DNA from: Chara braunii
Lineage: Eukaryota > Streptophyta > Charophyceae > Charales > Characeae
DNA: 30,819 bases
Direction: 5' to 3'
NCBI GenBank assembly: GCA_003427395.1
Contig: BFEA01000026.1
Coordinates: forward strand, 3,300,639-3,331,457
In this document: in pieces, positions 11,116 to 22,300 of the stretch
How positions within the stretch are numbered: position 1 is the stretch's first letter
How the letters are laid out: each line of letters begins with the position of its first letter
Notes under the pieces: generated by a model
The model's database searches: none
The model's input: only the letters and a program-made list of their open reading frames with translations
Told to the model about the DNA's origin: nothing
Program-made: the position numbers and the translations under genes

Positions 11116-13206
11116 NNNNNNNNNNNNNNNNNNNNNNNNNNNNNNNNNNNNNNNNNNNNNNNNNNNNNNNNNNNNNNNNNNNNNNNNNNNNNNNNNNNNN
11201 NNNNNNNNNNNNNNNNNNNNNNNNNNNNNNNNNNNNNNNNNNNNNNNNNNNNNNNNNNNNNNNNNNNNNNNNNNNNNNNNNNNNNNNNNNNNNNNNNNNN
11301 NNNNNNNNNNNNNNNNNNNNNNNNNNNNNNTTTTTTTTTTTTGAAAAAAAAGACGGGCCCAGTGCCCAAGGCTGATATTATCAACAAGAAGCTTGACCAA
11401 ACCGAACATGCTGAGAACCGGGCTCAGCGTCCCTCGTATGATGATGATGATGATGATGATTAGTAAGAAAACATATAGAAGACTATGCTATATCGGCAAT
11501 CCTGGCCTCCTTTTAAGATCACTGAACACCTCCTGAAATCCACCGCAGTTTTCCAAACACTCGAGTATCTAAGGGATTTCCAACAGATCATAACAATACT
11601 CACTAAGACCGACTTATTCTCTGACAAACTCATCTAGGCCTCACGCCCCCTTTCTGCTAGGTTATAGAGTGAGATTCACTCCAGCTCCGGCCAGTGTCGT
11701 CCTGTGTCAGCAACCCCCAACTGTCCTTTAGGATGCCCCCGCATAGCATCCCCAGATCTCTACAAGGCCTCATACCCTCGCCTTCGGCAAGTTACAGGTC
11801 ATCACCCCGGCTCCGGCCAGCGTCGTTCTGGCGTTGAACAGCTACGGATCCTGAATATAGCAGTCTGATTCCAGTTTAGATTCGTACAAACCGCTAGCAA
11901 ACCCTCAGAGTCCCGAGAGATTCTTCAAACTACCAGGAATAACAAGGGTGCATGTTTTGAGGACTCAGAAAAATCACGAAATATAGAGATACCCCCCTGT
12001 CCCCCTCATCCCCTTGCCCCACCGCTGCCTCCGCCAAAAAGGACCGCCCCTGATCACGGGCACTCCTCATCGGCCCCAACTTGGGACAGACCCATTTCCC
12101 TATACTCCCGCCAAGGCATCCAGTTCCCACCCAAAGAGTGCTTCTGCCAACCCCTTGCCCTTGTCTGCCTCCGTTGTGGTATGATGCTGACCCCTACATC
12201 TCCCCCAGCCCCAGAATAGAGCATCCCCCCAAAATCTGCCCCATCTCCCTTCAGGGCAATCACCTCCATCCTTGTGAAGCCCTTGCAGAGTGGAGCTCTC
12301 CCCCTCAGAACCACCCCACCACCCCACCAGATACAATTTGTTTATGTTTTAAGAGGAGTATCCTAAATCTGCCGTTTTTGTGGATTATTTCCCCCCCCTT
12401 TCCTCCATCTTCCCCTGTCCCTCCGCTGCCTCCGCTGAAAAGGGCTGCCCTGATCACAAACTTCCCTTATCGGCCCCAACTTGGGACATACTTGCTTCCT
12501 CCCCCATCTTCCACTAAGGCATCCCACCCAAAGTATGCCTCAGCCAACCCCTTACCCCAAACTGCCTCCGATGGGATATGATGTCACCCCATACATCTCT
12601 CCCAGCCCCAGAATAGGACATCCCCCAAAATCTGCCCCCCCTCCCTCCAGGGCATTTACCCCCCGCCTTGTGAAGCCTCTGCAGAGTAGAGCTCTCCTCC
12701 TTAAAGCCCCAACCCCCCACCCGCTCAAAGATGATTCATTAGTGTGCCCAAAGGGGAATTAGAAATTAATAGTGGAAAAAGGAAAACGAAAATCGTGATG
12801 GGGAAAAGGTAGATTGGGTTTTTTTTTTTTTTTTGGATGTTGTTGATGACAGTGAACAATTCCCTGAAGATGATGATGATTAGGATGATGATAACGACCA
12901 ACTCTCCTTCTGTGCAAACGATTAATGATGATTGATGCTGATGATGCTGATGCTGATGCTGATGCTGATGCTGACGCACAGCGCCCTGTAATGACAACAG
13001 GATGATGATGGTGGTGATGGTGAGCATCGCCAATGATGATGATTTGATGATGACGATGATGATAGTGGTGATGGCGAGCATTACTAATGATGATGATCTG
13101 ATGATAACGATGATGATGATGATGATGGTGATGATGATGTGCATCGCTCTGTAATGACAAAAGGATGATGATGGTATTGATGACGAGCACCTTTGATGAT
13201 AACCTG

Positions 13207-13263
<57 letters not shown>

Positions 13264-16200
13264 TGTAAATGATGGCGTTGATGGTGAGCACCTTTGATGA
13301 TAGTACCCTGATGATGATGGTGGTGACAAGCGGCACCCTGATGATGATGACACAACCTTTTCGTGATGGCGATGTCGATGATGATGATGAACCACGCCCT
13401 GTTGATGATGCCGATGATGATGATGATAATGAGCAGCACCCTGATGATGATGATGCTAGCAAACCTTGATGATGAAACCTTGATGTTGATGATGACGATC
13501 CTCAGCTTGATGACGAACTGCACCCCTGATCGCCTCGTTGTGATGGCGCGACCTGGTAGTGATAGTGATGGTCAAGGATGATGGCGAGCAGTACCCCAAT
13601 GGCAGGCCGTTACTGTAATCACTCACACTTCAAGGTACCTAGGGCTAACTCCACTTTACTCCACAGACATCGACAAAGCCAACGCCTCTCAGGCGGAAAG
13701 CCACGTGCAGAAATGCAGCGGCAATGGAGCAAAACGTGGAACTCCCAGAAACTAAATGCTACCGAGAGTCAGACCATCTGCCACATCAACTTGTGAGATG
13801 GTGTGGTCAAGCGCCTGCGGTCTCCTGCGCGTGTTTAAGCGCCAGGACTTCAAAAAAGGCCGCCATCGCCGCCGCGCGCCATCTCCAGGAACACGTAGCG
13901 TCGGGCGGGGCGCAGCACTCCCGGTAGCGCTCTTTTGGCAATTACTAGTTTGTTTAATAGGAAACGCTCGGATCACCAATCACTAGGTTCAGAACTGTAT
14001 GTGCTATTTTTATTTTTATTGTTCAACAAAAAATGGTTGTGCCCTTTGGGCAGAAGAGTCAGTCTCAGTCCAAGGAGGTTGCGAAGCGAATCGCAAATTG
14101 CGGAAGCAGGGGATGGAGAGAAAAAACAGAGAAACAAGTACGGACACTAAATGAGGTTCTGCCAGTTCTGTCAGTTCCGAGTTGAACTTCACAATGACAT
14201 CTGTGCCTCTGTCACGGCCATGGTACTTTCTTTGACTTTTTTTAAAACTCGGCCGCGGTTTGCTTTGCCTTTTTTTTTTTCCCCGATTGGAAACTCTGTT
14301 GTGACGTCAATGTACTTGCCCCCCCAAAAAATGACAAGTGAATATGGCGGAGTGCAATAGACTAAGTATGCATAAGTTCTCTTTGATTGTCATGGCCTCC
14401 AATTTGAAATTGTTGTCGTGAATGATGCGTGTCTTTTTTTTTTTTTCTGTTTATTCAATGGTACTGGATATATGTTATGAAGTTGACGACTCATGAATGT
14501 ATTATAATTTACAATTTTCATAATGTGTTGATTAGAACATAAATTAAATAATAGAAATGTTTTTGATTTTTTTGTAAATTGAAGAATTAAATGAACATCT
14601 GGATATGTTATGAAGTTCAACTTGATGAATACTATATTTTACGACATAGGATGTGTTTGTCCTCCTGTCTCAGTGTCTCCAGTTCCGTTGTGTCGCAGAC
14701 TGGAGTCTGGGTGCATATTAAAGAGTGTCGACAACATTAATAAACTAACTCTTGTTTCTTGCCAATCTACCCCTTGTCCTTGGCTTGAAATTTGAAATCT
14801 CTTTCTGTAGGGCGATTGCTAGCGCGATCCATCACTGCAAGCCAGTCCTCATCGAAGTGTGCGTGAACATCTCCACAGCACTGGTGCCTGCTCCAACCAG
14901 GTTGCCGGTGATCATCAACAAAACTCCCCCAAGCAATATGCTTCTGGTTGAGATGGCAGTCAACGCCACAGTCGCCCTCTTGAAAGGAGCGGTGAGTTGA
15001 ACTGACTTCTTCCTGACATTCAAGGACACCTTTACTAGTACTAAGTACTGTCTTCTTTGCATTTTTTTGCAAACTTTAGATCAACCTGAGATCTGCTGCC
15101 AGGAGATGTAGCTGCTGCCCAATTGGCCCTCTTTCTTTCTTTTTCTGCCCCTTCACTTCCAGTCTTCCAGAGCCTGCTTCAAAATTCAAATGCACAGAGT
15201 GGCAGTTGCTTATTGAGCGTGCTCGCTATTGCGAAGTCAGATTTGGTACTATTGCGAACTTTTAAGTTTTAACTTTTAAGTCAGATTTGGTACAATGGCA
15301 CCAACTCAAAGAACGATGACATATGAAAACCTGATTGTTAGAAGTCCAACTCCAGCTGTTGATGCGATTACTACAGGGCCGGTACACCATTCTGCGACCA
15401 AATCAAACGGTGTGTGGTTCACTCTAGCATGGCCATTCAATTTGATGATCCAGCTTCTTGCATGTGATCTTTCCCGAACCACCAGTATGTGGTCCATACA
15501 TCGGAGGCGGGCCTTGCACGTTAACGCGCCACACATTTCGGGGGTTCGGGTACCGAACCGATGGGTAAGGGTTAGTATTGTCTCTGAAGTTTTCCCACAA
15601 GTATGATGTTGTCGGGCTTGTGGGAAAACTTTTCGCCATTGGCATTGAGGATTTAGGGTTTAGGGTTTAGGGTTTGGTGAGTGGTTAATTAGGGGGCAAG
15701 GATTTGGGAGGCCTGTAATGACATGGTCTGGACTCAAGATCATCGAGGAACATGATGCTCCTCTGTTACGTCTCACGTTACAGGAAAATCCAGTGGTGGT
15801 CGTGGGGCCTCAGGTTCGAGCTGCCGAGGCGGAGGAGGCGACGATGAACCTGGTGCACATGCTAGGCTGCAGTGCTGCTGTTATGGCTGATGCGAGAGGA
15901 TTATTTCCAGAGGACCATCCCGCATACATTGGAGTTTACATGGGAAAGGTAAGATTTTTTTGGAAACTTCAGAATATTTTTTTTTCCTTTTTTGTCCTGT
16001 TGATGATTGCCAATCTTCAGCCCTCAGTTTGTAACTGCCTGTTGATGATGACGGCTCTCTGTGTATCTAGTACCTAGTACTGAATTCTGCTGTACCAGGG
16101 GCGAAGTCCGATTTACGCTGATTCATCATAATTTCGGACCGTCGGGACCACCGATAATCTTTGTAATCTAAGGTCAGAAAATTAATTGAGAATTTTAGTA

Positions 16201-16308
16201 AGTGGGACTTGGTCCCAAGTCAGAGCCCATTTCAGAACCCGGGACCAGCCTGAGGGCCCATTCACTGCCAATGAGTGGATTGCGCTCTTTTCTCCTTCTT
16301 TTTTATTC

Positions 16309-16370
<62 letters not shown>

Positions 16371-19300
16371 GGTGTGCAAGTGTGTGTGTGTGATGATGTG
16401 TGTGAACACATATTGCGGACACTTCTGCACAGTAAAAACCATGCAGCAAACCATCGTAACACTTCAGGAGGAGAATACGCATCTGAGTGGAGTCGAGTCC
16501 AAAGGCAAGGAAGGGAGAACAGCGAAACACACAGGCCACAGACAACAAGACAACACATAGGCTGGAGGGCATGGGGGAGGAGGGAGGGAAGACAACACAC
16601 CAGCAATAGGCACGAGAGATATATGACGGTAGACAACAACAAGCACAAAAGGCAGGCAAATCAGAAAAAAAAATGAAGTCCATAAGAGTTTCAGAGCCTG
16701 GAAAAAATAAAAACTGATGATGAAAGATTGTTTCGTCGGAATTGCACCGACTCATCAGGAGGCTGAACCCTCGTCAATCCGCGGGAATCTCCGTATTAGA
16801 TGGTTTGGGTCATGAACCCTTTGACCCTTGTTGAAGGCAGACTGTAAGTGGAACATAGCAGTGGGCGGCGACCCTGTGGAGCACCAGGCAGAACAGTAGA
16901 GGCAACACGGCTGCACAACGCCAAAAACGACTGCAAGGAAAGTCGTAGCACGCAGCGTGGAAACACGGAAGGCACGGCCAGCGGATGGGCAGCAAGGCAG
17001 CGGAGCAGCGAAGCGTAAGGCAACACCGACAACACAGCCACACCACACAGCAAATACAACAACTTGCAGAGAACAACATGCAAAGCAAGGGGGACAGGCA
17101 GCAAGGCAGCGGTGGTGCACAGACGAGGCAGTCCACACATCCAACACGGAGCAAAGCAGCACATGACCTGCTCACATCACGATTGAACCCTGCAGACTGT
17201 TGGTACCCACCACCAACTGAGACAGGGAGTCACTCCGACGACCATCCATCATCACCTACAGGCAACACAGACATCCCGAACTGAGCCCCCCCCATAAGAG
17301 TGCAGTAGGCACTCCAAACGAGGAACCACCGACTGTTTGGCACTACTTAAGGGTGCTTAGTTTGGGCAAGCAAAAACACACAAAAGATTAGGGGGAGGAC
17401 AGACAACAACAGGAAAACAGACAAACATACAACTGATTGTGTTTGTTAACAAAATGCTCCATTCTATTGGTGGTGGTGAGCTCCACCTGTTCAGTGGTAC
17501 ACTCTTACACTCTGTCGTTGAAGGCAGTATACGGATTGTGACAGTGTATATTGGCAAGCGTGCTTACTCTTTTGTTCTTTCTTGCACTGCCACTGGCAGG
17601 TGAATGAGAGAAGATAAAATAGCAATTCAAAATTTCAAATGCTCTCGAAAGCTTAATGAGGGCCTGATTAGGGTTTTGAGGCTGTCTTTGGAGGTGGGGC
17701 TCTGGGGTGGTGGTTTGTTGAGGAGGGGGGGAGACGATTGCTAGACAGGCTTGGGTACCCTACGCAGGTTGGTAAGGCGAAGCCACCTTCCTATTCTCAA
17801 TGAGGCAAGAAATGGACGACGATGACAAGCCAGAACAAGAACGATAAATCATTAAGAAAGTAAGGTCATGCATTGGTACAGAAAAGACAAAAAAATGTAA
17901 TTTCGCAGAATCTGAATGTTGTTGGCAGGCATTCCTACGGAATCCTACCCATTAGCAGCACAGACAGGGATGCAGGCAGGGACTTTATGGTTTAGCTTTG
18001 TGGGATCGAATCCACGGATTCCTATTGCTTATCACTGTTAGCAGTGCACGAAGGGATTCCTATCGCCTATCTGCACAGACCGTGACAGGGATTGGGATTC
18101 CTATCCTTTAGCATTGCAGGAGGGGATTGGGGGATTCTTATGATGCATCTTATCCTTTAGCATTGCAGGAGGCTGAGGAGGGAGCACTGCAGGAGGGGAT
18201 TCAATTCGGGGGATTACTATGCTTAAGCATTGCAGGAGGGGATTTGGGGATTCCTATCCCTTAGCATTGCAGGAGGGGATTGGGGGATTCCTATCCTTTA
18301 GCACTTCAGGAGGGGATTGGGGCGTTTCTAGTATGGCTTAGCAGCGCAAGCAGGGATTCATATTACTTAGCTAGGGCTTCCAGTGGGTTCGCAGACCAGA
18401 CCGGAGTCTATCGTTTAGCATTGCAGCCTTTCAGGCAGAGATTCCTATCATTTACCGATGCAGGCAGGTGTTTCTATCATTCTGCATTGCAGGAGGGGAT
18501 TGGGGGACTCCTATTGCTTAGCTGCGCAGGCAAGGATTCCTATCCTTTAGCAGCAGAACAGGTACTAGGGATTCATAGTACTATTATTTAGCATTGCAGG
18601 TACTAGGGATTTCAGTGTCATTTTGGATTCCAATCGCTTACTAGCAGCGGGGATCAGATTCTTGTCTTCAGTTGTGCAGCGGCGATACGAGGTGACACCT
18701 CACACGTGGGCCCTCTCCAGGCCTTAGCTAGCAATCTTCCATCCCTTAAGTTACAAGATGTAGTAGATCCAACGCATCTTTTTTTCAAGTCGTTGACTAC
18801 GTGTTCACACACTGTCAATGGAAGATAGACGAGCAGCCTGCATCTGAGAATCGCAAGTGCAAAAGAAATTGTCTTGCATGCCGGATCACTAACTTAAGTT
18901 TTTGAAAATTTCCAACTAAGTGCACAGTGCACACCCTGATTTGAAACATTCCTAGCTTAGTGAACACCCTTTTTTTTCTATAAAAATAATAATAATAATA
19001 ATAATTAAAAAAAAAAAAAAAAAAAAACTGGGTCTACACAGACTTTACAGATAGGAGTGATGGATGATAAGAGCATACACCCTGTGATGAAAGCCTGAGT
19101 GAAAAGTTTGAATGATGTTCACAAGATGGTTGGAAATCTTAGAGAGTCTGTTTGCAGATCGTTGAGCATGATCTTCCACGACAAATGCTGACCGTGCCAT
19201 CACAGTGAGTGATGTGTTTGAGTCTTTGAGACTTCCTTCTACACCCAAATAGAACGCCTGGTCATTATAGCTGTTTTTGGTGCAACTTCCAGTCCAGATA

Positions 19301-22300
19301 TGGCCATAATTACCGTGCATTCTATTCGGGTGAAAACTGTCACGGTAGTAGTCTTTCCTATCATCGTTTTCGTCTTCCTTCGGCCGCAACTACTCAATGG
19401 ACTCTGCTGCAAAAGTGCTCTGTATCAGGTTTATGTCATATTCTGTCCAGCCGACGAAAATGATATCCGTGTCTTGTGGGTATGCTACTCAATTCTCCAC
19501 ACCATACAGCAGAGGAAGCTCAGGGTGAGGTTTACGGTTTCTCGGTCTCTAACTTTGTGTGTTATGCAACTTACGCTCAGCTTGCCTTTCTCTTTATTTT
19601 TTTATTCCCATGGGCCATGGCATTGCCTGGTCGAAAGTTTAGAAGTTGAAACAAATAACTGTGAAAACAAGAAGGGCGATGCTGTGGCGTACTTGTGACG
19701 CACACAGTTATATTTTTGCACATTGTGTCCTCCACGAGAGTAAAGCCTCACAGATTGTGCTTTTCTACATGAAGTGTGCTCCCATTTTCTTTGAAGTTGG
19801 AACTGGTCATTGGTCAAAGTAGAACTGGTCAACGGTCAAAGTAGAACTGGTGGTCAACGGTCAAAGTAGAACTGGTGGTACTGGTGGTCAACGGTCAAAA
19901 GTAGAACTGGTGGTCAGCGGTCAGAGTAGAACTGGCGGTCAGCGGTCGAAGTAGAACTGGCGGTCAGCGGTCAAAGTAGAACTGGTCAGAGAACATGATG
20001 TTCCCCACAAGGGAGAACTTTGAGAAGAATGAATGATGAGATCTCTGCTCTGTTCTATCATGGACTCCGAGGTCGCAGCGACTTAGTGGTGACACACGGC
20101 CACGATACCTCATGGGGCCACACTGCTTTGGGATCCGCTGTCGCTGGTGATGCGGTTGTTCTTCTGTCAGGTGAAAACAGTCCCGGAGATTTTGTCACCT
20201 CCTGCAACCCAAGTTGATGGCAAAATTGAAAATGCACATGTCAACAGAATGTTGTTTTCTGTCCTTGGAGTTCGTCCCCCTTTTCCCGCCTTTTCACTTT
20301 TCAGTTTAAATTTTAGTGCATGCCAAGGTGAATTGAATTCCGTTTAGAGTTTGTAAGAGTTTGTAAAGGTTTGTAAGAGTAAGGTTCTGTTGTGCTACAA
20401 GAGGTCTGTAAACAGTGGAAGGTAGTCAATGTCGCAACAACCGTGTCGATATTGGAGAGTCAGTCAGGGATAGCCGAGGCTAATATACTCCTTTCAGTAA
20501 TGCCAGACATTGAAAGTCTGTATTGACTCTTGTCGACCTGCACATGCTTTCCACTTTTGCCCTGTTTGTTGTTGTTGTTGTTGTTGTTGTTGTTGCAATT
20601 GTCGAATCAGGTTGGATTCCCATCTACATGCGTTGAGCGGGTTGAGGCTGCAGATGCTGTCATCTTTGTGGGCACAGAGTTTTCTGACCTGATCACCTGC
20701 GGGTACAATTTGCATGTGAAATGGGAAAAGGCAGTGCAAGTGAGTGCAGCGTGGAGTCGTGGACTAACTCCAACCGTCCAACGTGGGCAATGAAGTTCTG
20801 CTGGAATTAATCGCAATATGAATGTAAATTGCGGGTATTAACTTTTTTCGTTTTGTCAGATATAATATGATTGTGAGAGATCATGTTCAAGATCATGGGA
20901 GTGCGGGGACACTAACAGTGACTGTCTTCTTTTCTTAACAGAAAACAGGGGCATGCAAAGGGCGGGGGGTTGTTTGGTCAGAGGAAGAGTATACTAACCT
21001 GACGGTTATCTTCGGCGTGCAAGTTTCACTGTGAATCTGTGATGCAAAGCTGAAGCTGAGTGTATGCCGGTCGAAATGATATCATTTTGAGTCGGTCCCA
21101 TCATCGAAACTTATCATTGACAATTTGATGCCTGTAAGTTTGAATTTCCGAAACTTGTCTTTGAAGTTTGAGGTGCATTCTCCTGAGGTGTTTGTAACGA
21201 AAGTGAAACAGTGAGTATGCCCAGAAAGGATAGTAGGTGGTTCATTTTGGTGTCATGAAAACTGGTTGCTGGTCATTTTGAGAAAAAAGAGAAAAAATGA
21301 AGTAGGTTCTCTGGTATCTGGTGAAGAAGAAGAAAAAATGCACACGTACACTGTTAAGCGCTTTCATAATGCACAAGCCATTCAAACACACCCCTTGGGA
21401 CAACGCATGGTAAGATTTATACAGACACTGCCTGCGCACCGCCCACGGGGTCTAGGTCCATGGTTGTAGTATGCTGAATAGGGCCATAGGGAGGGTTGCT
21501 TGAGTGCTTGGTCTTATTCGGGGTCTGAGAATCAGTGTCTTATCTTGGCTCCACCATGGGTCGGGAGGGGTGGTGAGGTTTAGGTTAGGGTAGATTAAAG
21601 GAGGGAGGATTTATACCTAGACTGTTGATAACCAAAAAACTGCCTACACTATCGATAACCACAAAACTGCCAAAGCTGTCGAAACCGTAGATACCTTTAC
21701 GGCGTGGCCACTTGGACCCTCCGATCTGTCAGTCTCGCCTGACCTATCACTAGGCATACCACGCACGTGTAGCTCACACCCTTGGCCTGGGCCAGCTTGA
21801 GATGGTGTGGCAGAGTTGGAGCCGCCCTGCAATCGAGATCTCGAGCCTGGGTAAAGCTAGCATGTTTCCCGTACAAGAGTCCACACAGAGCGTACTTAGA
21901 CTACGGTACGGTAGGGCCCATCTCGGGGGGGGTTAATCCTACGCACAGGTATCTCACGATGCCGGCGGGTAGTGCTTCATCCAGGTTGGGGTCCATGGGA
22001 ATTCTCATTGGGGGAATTAGTCGGGACTGTGGATTATTGGGCAGCCTGGGGTAGGAAGGTATCATGCTTTGGATAGGGGAGGGCGAGGTATTGCATCTTA
22101 GTGGAAGCCTTAGGGCAGTTCGCTGCCCATCATAGAGTCTGCGGGATGAGACACAGATGGGGGGATGACTGCATATGCATGGACCCCACCTGCGCCCAGG
22201 TCGTCCTTAACTTAAAAGTTGTGGGAGGGTAGTGTCTGCACCAAGACGTTCGGGTTAGTCAGCTAAGCTTTGGTGCAGATCACGACTTGCAGTCTGATGA

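Larger units (their letters stand above)
9590..14810 (+). other. PDC intron 4
   Basis: 5221 bp. Contents: exon-4-like fragments (9616-9950), a 22-bp minisatellite (10015-10164), an unrecognised reading frame (10506-10790), (CT)n and an assembly gap, a two-copy 70-bp repeat (11638-11832), a duplicated 400-bp block (11975-12715), a GATGAT satellite (12849-13520) and AT-rich sequence (14380-14800) in which I see nothing else. Confidence 0.8.
14992..15783 (+). other. PDC intron 5
   Basis: 792 bp, the shortest intron. It contains TTTAAGT-type short repeats near 15240-15290, a 17-bp palindrome GGTTCGGGTACCGAACC (15543-15559), a 14-bp-arm hairpin (15588-15630) and telomere-like repeats (15651-15675). 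Confidence 0.8.
15949..20610 (+). other. PDC intron 6
   Basis: 4662 bp. Contents: (TG)n (16313-16368), a minus-strand hammerhead ribozyme (16725-16780), a purine-rich low-C stretch (16480-17280), a third YWWGA-type repeat (17455-17500), two minisatellites (17930-18640 and 19799-19993), (AAT)n/poly-A (18985-19027), a minus-strand frame (19045-19320) and (TTG)n just before the acceptor (20567-20595). Confidence 0.8.

Noticed and set aside
12725-13523. Long minus-strand poly-Ser, poly-His and poly-Ile reading frames of about 250 codons
   Set aside because: All are translations of the GATGAT satellite in three frames.
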